Shown here piece by piece: positions 1-6,051 of a stretch of DNA of 6,134 nt (its first letter is position 1; every line of letters starts with the position of its first letter). Under the pieces are notes generated by a model. The model saw nothing but the letters and a program-made list of their open reading frames with translations, was not told the DNA's origin and made no database searches. Source of the stretch: CAYPGT01 sp964512985 (GTDB taxonomy: Bacteria; Cyanobacteriota; Vampirovibrionia; LMEP-6097). The DNA lies in assembly GCA_964512985.1 (NCBI GenBank), contig CAZELI010000058.1, positions 1-6,134 on the forward strand, in the 5' to 3' direction. Both the position numbers and the translations under genes were made by a program.

Positions 1-37
1 AATCTCCATGAAGCTTAGTAATTAACTGTGTTTCCAT
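1..37 (-). CDS. Partial CDS, N-terminal 12 codons of an unidentified protein leaving the window
   Basis: On the minus strand an ATG at 37-35 opens a frame reading METQLITKLHGD to the window edge without a stop. Seven bases upstream of the ATG is a strong Shine-Dalgarno site (AAGGAGGA, complement of 44-51), and further upstream is a consensus promoter, so this is very probably a real gene start. Twelve residues are too few to assign a family. The protein would be transcribed divergently from the membrane protein at 178-927. Nothing else can be said about its function from this window. Confidence 0.75.
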   Translation of the reverse strand, partial: METQLITKLHGD

Positions 38-43
38 GACAAA

Positions 44-51
44 TCCTCCTT
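44..51 (-). promoter_or_regulatory. Strong Shine-Dalgarno site for the leftmost partial gene
   Basis: The complement of 44-51 reads AAGGAGGA, near-complete complementarity to the 3' end of 16S rRNA, followed after about 7 bases by ATG. It fixes the start of the partial gene at position 37. No other gene in the window has an SD this good. Confidence 0.8.
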
Positions 52-64
52 AAATCGGATTAAA
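50..64. repeat. 15-bp imperfect palindrome in the leader of the leftmost gene
   Basis: TTAAATC-G-GATTAAA has 7-bp arms with 6 of 7 positions symmetric about a single central base. It lies just downstream of the consensus promoter in transcript orientation and touches the SD. The centre is too short to form an RNA hairpin loop, so if functional it is more likely a DNA-level operator. Chance occurrence in AT-rich DNA is possible. Confidence 0.3.
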
Positions 65-86
65 CTGCTGCTCTATGTTGTTAATT

Positions 87-116
87 ATTATACTTACTTT
101 TGTATGAGAATGTCAA
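87..116 (-). promoter_or_regulatory. Consensus sigma-70/sigma-A promoter driving the leftmost partial gene
   Basis: On the minus strand a perfect -35 hexamer TTGACA (complement of 111-116) and a perfect -10 hexamer TATAAT (complement of 87-92) are separated by 18 bp. Transcription would start near position 80 and leave a leader of roughly 43 nt before the ATG at 37. Both hexamers match consensus exactly, so strong transcription is expected unless repressed. The spacer holds ATAC-N8-GTAT (91-106), a weak dyad that could be an operator. Confidence 0.8.
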
Positions 117-147
117 GTGGTGGGGATTAAATTTAGTTCAGAGTCAG

Positions 148-153
148 TATAAA
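148..153 (+). promoter_or_regulatory. Possible -10 box for the membrane-protein gene
   Basis: TATAAA at 148-153 resembles a -10 hexamer and overlaps the left arm of the inverted repeat at 150-175. No convincing -35 hexamer sits 16-18 bp upstream, so the assignment is weak. If real, a protein bound to the inverted repeat would block this promoter. Confidence 0.3.
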
Positions 154-175
154 TAGTTAAGCGCTTAAGTATTTA
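150..175. repeat. 26-bp near-perfect inverted repeat abutting the membrane-protein gene; candidate operator
   Basis: The arms are TAAATAGTTAAGC (150-162) and GCTTAAGTATTTA (163-175). They are exact inverted complements except for one position (12 of 13 pairs), with no spacer, and the core TTAAGCGCTTAA (157-168) is a perfect 12-bp palindrome. The repeat ends two bases before the ATG at 178 and overlaps a TATAAA that could serve as a -10 box. This arrangement suits an operator bound by a dimeric HTH protein. In RNA it could form a hairpin only by giving up the central bases as loop. No terminator-like T-run follows it. Confidence 0.6.
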
Positions 176-177
176 CC

Positions 178-927
178 ATGATACCATTGCTTGTCATTAA
201 TATTATGATTAAAAATCTTGTTACTAAACTAATACGTTGGGGCATTGATATTTTCAAAAAGGTAATGAACATAAAAATACCTTTTCAAGCCTTGCTGTCT
301 TTAGCTGCTATCACTATCAGTGGATTGACTTTCTATAACACTTCTCTGAAACCTTTCAAACCTTCACTTTACGCATCTGAACCAGTTTGGTATAACTACT
401 CACACCGCGAAGATAAAATAACTTTTAGAGACGCAGCTGTGATTTTACCTTTAATTCTCTATAATCATGGCTCTCAACCTGGAATTATAGAGGAAATATT
501 ATTAGTTTTAGCAAATAAAAAAGAACACTATGTATACTCACCAATGTTTTTTGTAAACAATATACTACCTAATCTTAAATTTGAAAGCAAGGAAATTCTT
601 CCAGGTAGAATAACGTTGGGCGTGGAACCAAATGCCGATTTTGCAGGCTATTTTAACCCTATACTTTTAAAACCAAATGAACAGAAAATTATGTATCTTC
701 TTTTCATGCCTGATCCACGACCCGACAGACAACCATTAGAGGGACAGTATGTAATGAGAGTAGCCTTCTCCTATAAAAACAAAGACAAAAATGAATACGA
801 GGTCTACTCTAAAAATATATCTGAAATCAATAGTAAGGGCTTAACGGTAGGTTTATTTAGTAGTGATGACAGTCACGAAGCAAGAGATGGATTATTAAAG
901 AAAGTTAGAAAAACTTTGTCTTTTTAA
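178..927 (+). CDS. Predicted single-span membrane protein of unknown function
   Basis: This is a 249-aa protein of no family I recognise. The first 33 residues are basic (K12, K17, R20, K27, K28, K33), then a hydrophobic segment at about 34-53 forms one membrane span. By the positive-inside rule the remaining ~195 residues would lie outside the cytoplasm. That part has alternating hydrophobic strands, with the segment ILYNHGSQPGIIEEI at 94-108 and a Pro/Asp/Arg-rich turn near 178-186, and looks like a beta-rich domain. There are no Cys pairs, lipobox or visible catalytic motif. The start is uncertain: ATGs at 178, 205 and 265 all lack a good SD, and a start at 265 would place the span right at the N-terminus like a normal signal anchor (220 aa). 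The gene is convergent with the XRE regulator, overlapping it by 4 bases. A link to the restriction system is positional only. Confidence 0.72.
   Translation: MIPLLVINIMIKNLVTKLIRWGIDIFKKVMNIKIPFQALLSLAAITISGLTFYNTSLKPFKPSLYASEPVWYNYSHREDKITFRDAAVILPLILYNHGSQPGIIEEILLVLANKKEHYVYSPMFFVNNILPNLKFESKEILPGRITLGVEPNADFAGYFNPILLKPNEQKIMYLLFMPDPRPDRQPLEGQYVMRVAFSYKNKDKNEYEVYSKNISEINSKGLTVGLFSSDDSHEARDGLLKKVRKTLSF
897..925 (+). terminator. Possible weak intrinsic terminator at the end of the membrane-protein gene
   Basis: AAAGTT (901-906) and AACTTT (912-917) form a 6-bp stem around an AGAAA loop. AAAG (897-900) can pair with CTTT (920-923) across a two-base bulge, and the T-tract TTTTT (921-925) overlaps and continues past this outer pairing. 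The stem is nearly all A/T, so it would be a weak terminator, and it lies inside the coding sequence. Its position between two convergent genes is where a terminator would be expected. Confidence 0.25.
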
Positions 928-1160
928 TCTCTCCCCTCCCTAAACAAAACCTCATCAGCACTAATTCCATAAATCATACATAAACCTGCAACTATGTCAT
1001 GCCGAATAGTAGCATTATCAGATTCGATCCTAGAAAGATTAGTCCTAGAGCATTTGATCTTATGAAGCGATAAGTATGCTGAGACTTCAGTTATAGACAT
1101 GTGCTTTTCTTCCCTAATCTTCTTGAGATATTTACCAATACCACGCCTAATCTGCTTCAT
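924..1160 (-). CDS. XRE-family helix-turn-helix regulator, candidate controller (C-like) protein
   Basis: This 78-aa protein is a single HTH domain with almost nothing else. Predicted helices are about 7-19 (IGKYLKKIREEK), 22-31 (SITEVSAYLS), the recognition helix 38-47 (SRTNLSRIES), 54-65 (HDIVAGLCMIYG) and 67-73 (SADEVLF). The RIES and ISADEVL segments are typical of XRE/Cro/CI-type domains. The turn between helices 2 and 3 (LHKIKC) is longer than in the classic domain. Size and fold match restriction-modification controller proteins, and the gene is divergent from mod across 124 bp, so autoregulation and control of mod-res is a reasonable inference. It could also regulate the neighbouring membrane-protein gene through the repeat at 150-175. 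The ATG at 1160 has no SD; Met21 is the next in-frame ATG but would remove helix 1, so the longer form is preferred. Confidence 0.85.
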   Translation of the reverse strand: MKQIRRGIGKYLKKIREEKHMSITEVSAYLSLHKIKCSRTNLSRIESDNATIRHDIVAGLCMIYGISADEVLFREGRD

Positions 1161-1206
1161 ATTAGGAACAAGATTCGAATATTTGCAAGTTTTCTGCGTC
1201 AGGATC

Positions 1207-1236
1207 TTGACGTTAATTGCTTATAACGCTTATATA
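1207..1236 (+). promoter_or_regulatory. Probable promoter of the mod-res operon
   Basis: TTGACG (1207-1212) matches the -35 consensus at five of six positions, and TATATA (1231-1236) follows after 18 bp as a -10 box. TTATAT at 1230-1235 is an alternative with a 17-bp spacer. Transcription would begin near 1243, leaving a leader of about 42 nt before the mod ATG at 1285. No other promoter is seen before res, so both genes probably share this one. Confidence 0.55.
1211..1234. repeat. Repeat elements inside the mod promoter; candidate operator
   Basis: GCTTATA occurs twice in direct orientation (1219-1225 and 1228-1234), 9 bp apart. An inverted pair, CGTTA (1211-1215) and TAACG (1224-1228), brackets the first copy. 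All lie between or on the -35 and -10 hexamers, the position from which a bound repressor would block transcription. The divergent XRE regulator is the obvious candidate binder, but this is inferred from position only. Confidence 0.4.
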
Positions 1237-1284
1237 TAGAAATATCCAGAAAATATTTTCAGGTTCAGATATACGTATTCTTAA

Positions 1285-3354
1285 ATGGCAATTAAACTCA
1301 ATGAAAACGAAATAAGAGACATCACCAGTTACTTAGAAGCTGGTAAAACTTTACCTGATATGTATAGGTTTCTTTTATTTGAGGAGAAAAGCGAAGTTGA
1401 GTTAGTTTGGAATGGTAAAACTAATGAAGTCTGCAATATTGTTTTACCATTCCAGATTATTGAGCAAATTGATGAACCACGTTCTGAGAAAGATATAAAA
1501 AAAGATCAATTATCACTGTTTGATGCACACTCCGGGAGACAAATTTCAGGTTGGTCTAATAAATTAATCTGGGGTGACAACAAACTTATACTCTCTAGTC
1601 TTAAAAACGGTCCCCTAAGACATGAAATAGAAAAACAAGGTGGTATCAAGCTCATATATATAGACCCGCCCTTTGATGTGGGTGCAGATTTTTCGATGGA
1701 TATTGAGATTGGTGATGAGACACTCACCAAGAAACCTAGTGTACTTGAGGAACTAGCTTATAGAGACACTTGGGGCAAAGGTGCTGACAGCTTCATTTCC
1801 ATGATTTATGAACGTTTAGTTTTAATGCGAGATTTGCTTGCTCATGATGGAAGTATTTATGTACATTGTGATTGGAGAGTGAGCGGATATTTAAGACTAG
1901 CCCTAGATGAAATATTTGGGAAAAATCGATTTGTAAATGAAATCATTTGGTCATACAAATCAGGTGGTGCATCAGAAGAACGATTTGGAAGAAAACACGA
2001 CACAATATTTTTTTATTCTAAATCAAATGGAGCAAATTTTAATGTACAAAAAGAAAAATCTTACAACAGGGGCTTTAAGCCATATAGATTTAAGGGAGTA
2101 GAAGAATTTCAGGACGAGCTAGGTTGGCATACCATGGTCAATATGCGTGATGTCTGGCCAGTTGATATGGTTGGCAGAAGCTCTTCTGAAAGAATTGATT
2201 ACCCTACTCAAAAACCCGAAGCACTCATAGAACGCATTATTAAAGCTTCTTCTAACAAAAATGATATAGTTTGCGACTTCTTCTGTGGCTCAGGCACTAC
2301 ACTTGCAGTCGCCGAAAAGCTTGGTCGTAAGTGGATCGGTACAGACTTAGGTAAGTTTGCTATTCATACTACACGTAAACGTATGATCAGCATACAAAGA
2401 CAACTTAAACAAGAAGCTAAAGACTACCGAGCTTTTGAGATATTAAATTTGGGTAAGTATGAAAGACAACACTATATAGGAATTAATCTCAATCAAAGAG
2501 AAGAAGAGAAACGTAAACAACTTGAAGCTAAAGAAAAAGATTATATTCAACTTATTCTTCAAGCTTATAAAGCTGAATCTATAACTGGCTTTAAGACTTT
2601 TAGCGGCAAGAAAGGTCCTCGCTTAGTAGTAATAGGTCCAGTGAACTTGCCTATAACTAGGAGGTATGTAGAGGAAGTTATAGAAGAATGTGTCGGAAAC
2701 AATATTACCAAGATTGATTTACTTGCTTTTGAATTTGAGATGGGATTATTCCCTAATATTCGTGATGAAGCTAAGAATCGAGGCATAGATATAGTTCCCA
2801 AGCAGATCCCTAGAGAGGTCTTTGATAAACGTGCAGTCGAGAAGGGACAAGTGAGATTTCATGATGTAGCATACATAGAAGTCAAACCTATTATTAAAGC
2901 TAAAACAATTGCCATCGAACTTACAGACTTCTCTGTTTATTACAATCAAGATGCTTCTGAAGAAACTTTTACCACTCTTAAGAATGGTAAAAGCAAGGTG
3001 ATTGTTGAGAATGGTCAAATAGTAAAAATCTCCAAAGATAAAAACGGCATAGTTAACAAAGAACAACTCACTCAATCTTGGACTGATTGGATCGATTATT
3101 GGTCTGTAGATTTTGATTATGAAAGTAAGAAGGAGATCATATATGAGAAAGCTGATGATGACTCAATTAAAGAAGTTTGGACTAAAGATTATATATTCGA
3201 GAATGAATGGCAATCATTTAGAACTAAGAAAGATAGATCACTGGAATTAATCAGCGCACCAAGAGAAATTACTAAAAAGCGTACTAAGATTGCAGTAAAA
3301 GTTGTAGATATTTTTGGCAATGACACAATGAAGGTTCTAGAGGTAAACATTTAA
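1285..3354 (+). CDS. mod: Type III restriction-modification DNA methyltransferase subunit (Mod)
   Basis: Mod transfers a methyl group from S-adenosylmethionine to an exocyclic amino group, most likely adenine N6, at an asymmetric site, and gives the Mod-Res complex its specificity. The 689-aa protein starts with a ~90-residue N-terminal region, then LIWGDN (94-99) and catalytic motif IV D127-P-P-F130. Further along are IYVHCDW (191-197), a candidate target-recognition segment (about 212-305), the motif X-like YPTQKPE (306-312), and the AdoMet-binding motif I D331-F-F-C-G-S-G337, with the motif II acidic residue probably D354. Motif IV before motif I marks the beta class, as in other type III Mods. 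A long region (about 380-689) follows, with a charged helix (404-420) and an alpha/beta stretch at 444-535. The gap between motifs IV and I is about 200 residues, shorter than I recall for EcoP15I. The ATG at 1285 lacks an SD but is supported by the conserved-looking N-terminus; the next Met is residue 26. The frame is intact and runs into res. Confidence 0.93.
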   Translation: MAIKLNENEIRDITSYLEAGKTLPDMYRFLLFEEKSEVELVWNGKTNEVCNIVLPFQIIEQIDEPRSEKDIKKDQLSLFDAHSGRQISGWSNKLIWGDNKLILSSLKNGPLRHEIEKQGGIKLIYIDPPFDVGADFSMDIEIGDETLTKKPSVLEELAYRDTWGKGADSFISMIYERLVLMRDLLAHDGSIYVHCDWRVSGYLRLALDEIFGKNRFVNEIIWSYKSGGASEERFGRKHDTIFFYSKSNGANFNVQKEKSYNRGFKPYRFKGVEEFQDELGWHTMVNMRDVWPVDMVGRSSSERIDYPTQKPEALIERIIKASSNKNDIVCDFFCGSGTTLAVAEKLGRKWIGTDLGKFAIHTTRKRMISIQRQLKQEAKDYRAFEILNLGKYERQHYIGINLNQREEEKRKQLEAKEKDYIQLILQAYKAESITGFKTFSGKKGPRLVVIGPVNLPITRRYVEEVIEECVGNNITKIDLLAFEFEMGLFPNIRDEAKNRGIDIVPKQIPREVFDKRAVEKGQVRFHDVAYIEVKPIIKAKTIAIELTDFSVYYNQDASEETFTTLKNGKSKVIVENGQIVKISKDKNGIVNKEQLTQSWTDWIDYWSVDFDYESKKEIIYEKADDDSIKEVWTKDYIFENEWQSFRTKKDRSLELISAPREITKKRTKIAVKVVDIFGNDTMKVLEVNI

Positions 3355-3356
3355 TG
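3339..3356 (+). promoter_or_regulatory. Ribosome binding site and TAATG stop-start junction of mod and res
   Basis: The mod stop TAA (3352-3354) shares its last base with the res ATG (3354-3356). A moderate SD, AGAGGT (3339-3344), lies 9 bases upstream inside the mod coding sequence. The one-base overlap indicates translational coupling, which would keep Res synthesis dependent on prior Mod translation. Confidence 0.7.
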
Positions 3357-6041
3357 GCATTGCATCCTGATTTCCCCAAGTCACCTTATGAAATATTAGA
3401 TCCTCAAGTCAGATGGTTTCCTGGTGACAAAGCATTACAAGAACAGGGTTATATAAAATTACTAGCACCATTAGTATACAAACTCAGACAAGAAGTAAAA
3501 TCCTGGCGCACTAGATACTACGAAGGAGCTTCTGAGACTAGCAAAGCATTATTAAGATGGTGGTTTCAGACTGAGCATCAAACAATAGATGCAAACAATA
3601 ACACATATAATTTTCAATATTACTTCGCTCAAAGAGAAGCCGTTGAAACTGTAATATATCTCTATGATGTCGTCAAAGCAAGGAATCCATATGACCTCAT
3701 GCGTTACGATAGTTCACAGAGTGTTAGCAGAGGGATGTTTGATGAAGACTGGTTGCGGCTGGTTATTAAGATGGCAACTGGAAGCGGTAAGACCAAAGTT
3801 ATAAGTCTCTTGCTTGCATGGTCATATTTTCACAAATCATATGAAACTGATTCAGAGCTTGCAAGAAACTTTCTAATAATCACACCAAATATTATTGTTC
3901 TAGACCGCATTAGAACTGACTTTGATGGACTAAGAATCTTCAATGAAGATCCTATAATTCCTGAGAACGGTTATGAGGGTCACAATTGGCAAGATGATTT
4001 TCAACTTAATTTACATATTCAAGATGAAGTGAAAGTAATTCATAAAACTGGAAATATTTTTCTCACGAATATACATCGTGTCTATCAAAACGAAGAGAAT
4101 ATACCAAGCTTTGATGATGAAGATACTACAGATTATTTTCTTGGTATAAAACCCACCGGTAAAACTAATGAATCTAAAATAGACTTAGGTGAGATAGTTC
4201 GTAATATTGATGAACTAATGATACTCAACGATGAAGCTCATCATATTCATGATGACAAGCTTGCTTGGTTTCAATCTATACAAGACATTCATAATAAATT
4301 ACTAATGAAAGGCAAGAAACTGTCTCTACAATTAGATGTCACTGCTACTCCCAAACATACCAATGGAGCTATTTTTGTGCAGACTATTACTGATTATCCC
4401 CTAGTCGAAGCGATCTATCAGAATGTAGTTAAACACCCAGTAGCACCAGATCTAGCAAGTAGAACTAAACTTCAAGAACATCAAAGTTCCAAATTTACAG
4501 AAAGATATCAAGATTATTTACGCTTAGGTTACGAAGAATGGAAGAAAACTTATAACGAGCATATTAAGATGAATAAGAAAGCCGTGTTCTTTGTGATGAC
4601 GGATGACACCATTAATTGCGATGAAGTAGCAGAGTATTTGAAGAATAATTTTCCTGAATTTGCTGATCAAGATTCTGTTCTAACCATTCATACTAAGCGT
4701 AATGGTGATATCGCAGAAGATCAAAGCGGAAAAGGGTCAGAAGAATTAGCCCACTTACGGAAGATTTCTAATGAAATTGATAACTTAGAAAGCCCTTATA
4801 AGGCTATCGTTTCAGTTCTTATGCTTAAAGAAGGTTGGGACGTAAGAAACGTCACCACTATAGTAGGATTAAGAGCATATTCTTCTAAGAGCAATATACT
4901 TCCAGAACAAACGCTAGGACGTGGTTTGAGGAAAATGTATCGTGGACATACCGTACAAGAATCAGTAAGTATTGTTGGTACTGATGCTTTTATGGATTTT
5001 GTGCAATCTATCACGAGAGAGGGCGTTGAACTTGAATACAGACGCATGGGCGAAGGATCAGAACCCAAGGCTCCACTTATCATTGAAGTGGAGAATGACA
5101 ATCCTCAAAAAGACATAGAGAAACTAGATATCGAAATTCCAATTCTGACACCAAGAATATATAGAGAATTTAAGAATCTATCAGAGCTCAAGCCTACTGA
5201 ATTTGGCAATAAAAAGATTCAACTTAAAGAATTTAGCGAATCTGAAAAACGTGAAATAGTATTCAGAGAAGTGATAGATGGCAGTCATAGCCATACTACA
5301 GAGCTAGATATTCATCTCAAACCTAGCTCAACCAATGTAATTGGATATTTTGCTCGCAATATTATGAAAGAACTCAGATTAGTAAGCGGCTATGATGTGC
5401 TTTATGAAAAGCTCAAAGAGTTTATTTGCAATTATTTATTTGAGACTGTTGTGAATATAGATGATGACAATGTACTTAGAAATCTTTCTGAATCAGAAGT
5501 CTATCTCACTATTAACAATACTTTCAGGCAAAAGATCAACGAGCTTACAGTGAAAGATAAAGGTAATGCCGAAATTCAAAACTATATCAAGGTCAGCAAA
5601 GCCAAACCCTTCATAGAAAATGATCAAGGTTTCTTAGTATCTAAAAAAAGTATCTTTAATAAAATTATAGGTGATAGTCATTTTGAGCTTGAGATAGCAA
5701 GTTTCCTAGAAGATTGCAATGATATTATTTCTTATACTAAAAACTACTTCTCAATTAACTTTAAAATAGACTACTGTAACTCTCAAGGTGGTATTTCTAA
5801 TTACTATCCTGACTTCGTCATAAAAGCTAGTCCTGAAGAGATTTATATTATCGAAACTAAAGGACGAGAAGATTTGAATGACATAGAAAAGCTTAAACGT
5901 CTTAAAACTTGGTGCCAAGATGTCAATCAAGCTCAGGCTAAAGTTAAATTTCAACAACTATACATCAAACAAGAAGACTGGGATAAACTTGAAATCAGAC
6001 CTAAATCATTTAGAGATTTAATTAAAACTTTTGAAGATTAA
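3354..6041 (+). CDS. res: Type III restriction enzyme Res subunit: SF2 helicase/translocase with PD-(D/E)xK nuclease
   Basis: Res is the ATP-dependent DNA-translocating and cutting subunit that acts with Mod on unmodified DNA. The 895-aa protein shows a Q-motif-like FAQREA (91-96), Walker A ATGSGKT (141-147, K146), Walker B N-DEAH (D293-H296), motif III T330-A-T332 followed by P333, motif V around KEGWDVRNV (492-500), and motif VI Q519-xxx-R523-G-x-R526. The C-terminal nuclease has E778/E780 in the leading helix, then D820 in YYPDF and E834-T-K836 in IIETKG, the D...ExK arrangement of PD-(D/E)xK enzymes. All catalytic residues expected of type III Res are present and the frame is unbroken. 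Length is a little below the ~970 aa usual for EcoP1I/EcoP15I Res. The region about 550-770 links motor and nuclease and shows no motif I recognise. The start overlaps the mod stop by one base, so the two are co-transcribed and probably translationally coupled. Confidence 0.94.
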   Translation: MALHPDFPKSPYEILDPQVRWFPGDKALQEQGYIKLLAPLVYKLRQEVKSWRTRYYEGASETSKALLRWWFQTEHQTIDANNNTYNFQYYFAQREAVETVIYLYDVVKARNPYDLMRYDSSQSVSRGMFDEDWLRLVIKMATGSGKTKVISLLLAWSYFHKSYETDSELARNFLIITPNIIVLDRIRTDFDGLRIFNEDPIIPENGYEGHNWQDDFQLNLHIQDEVKVIHKTGNIFLTNIHRVYQNEENIPSFDDEDTTDYFLGIKPTGKTNESKIDLGEIVRNIDELMILNDEAHHIHDDKLAWFQSIQDIHNKLLMKGKKLSLQLDVTATPKHTNGAIFVQTITDYPLVEAIYQNVVKHPVAPDLASRTKLQEHQSSKFTERYQDYLRLGYEEWKKTYNEHIKMNKKAVFFVMTDDTINCDEVAEYLKNNFPEFADQDSVLTIHTKRNGDIAEDQSGKGSEELAHLRKISNEIDNLESPYKAIVSVLMLKEGWDVRNVTTIVGLRAYSSKSNILPEQTLGRGLRKMYRGHTVQESVSIVGTDAFMDFVQSITREGVELEYRRMGEGSEPKAPLIIEVENDNPQKDIEKLDIEIPILTPRIYREFKNLSELKPTEFGNKKIQLKEFSESEKREIVFREVIDGSHSHTTELDIHLKPSSTNVIGYFARNIMKELRLVSGYDVLYEKLKEFICNYLFETVVNIDDDNVLRNLSESEVYLTINNTFRQKINELTVKDKGNAEIQNYIKVSKAKPFIENDQGFLVSKKSIFNKIIGDSHFELEIASFLEDCNDIISYTKNYFSINFKIDYCNSQGGISNYYPDFVIKASPEEIYIIETKGREDLNDIEKLKRLKTWCQDVNQAQAKVKFQQLYIKQEDWDKLEIRPKSFRDLIKTFED

Positions 6042-6051
6042 TATTGATTTA

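Noticed and set aside
1161..1200. Promoter for the XRE gene on the minus strand
   Set aside because: Candidate hexamers (for example CTGACG with TATTCG at 15 bp) have poor match or spacing, and TAATAT overlaps the start codon itself, so no promoter could be assigned.
1497..2014. Homopolymer runs in mod (seven A at 1497-1503, seven T at 2008-2014) as phase-variation tracts
   Set aside because: Runs of seven are expected in AT-rich DNA and are shorter than the long tracts or tandem repeats of known phase-variable type III mod genes; no tetra- or pentanucleotide repeat is present.
1506..3075. Minus-strand open frames of 74-109 codons inside mod
   Set aside because: They lie wholly antisense to a well-supported methyltransferase, lack SD sites, and their translations show no domain; they are by-products of the AT-rich coding strand.
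4796..5957. Minus-strand open frames of 101 and 68 codons inside res
   Set aside because: They cover the conserved helicase motif V/VI and nuclease regions of res in antisense, with no start signals or recognisable protein features.
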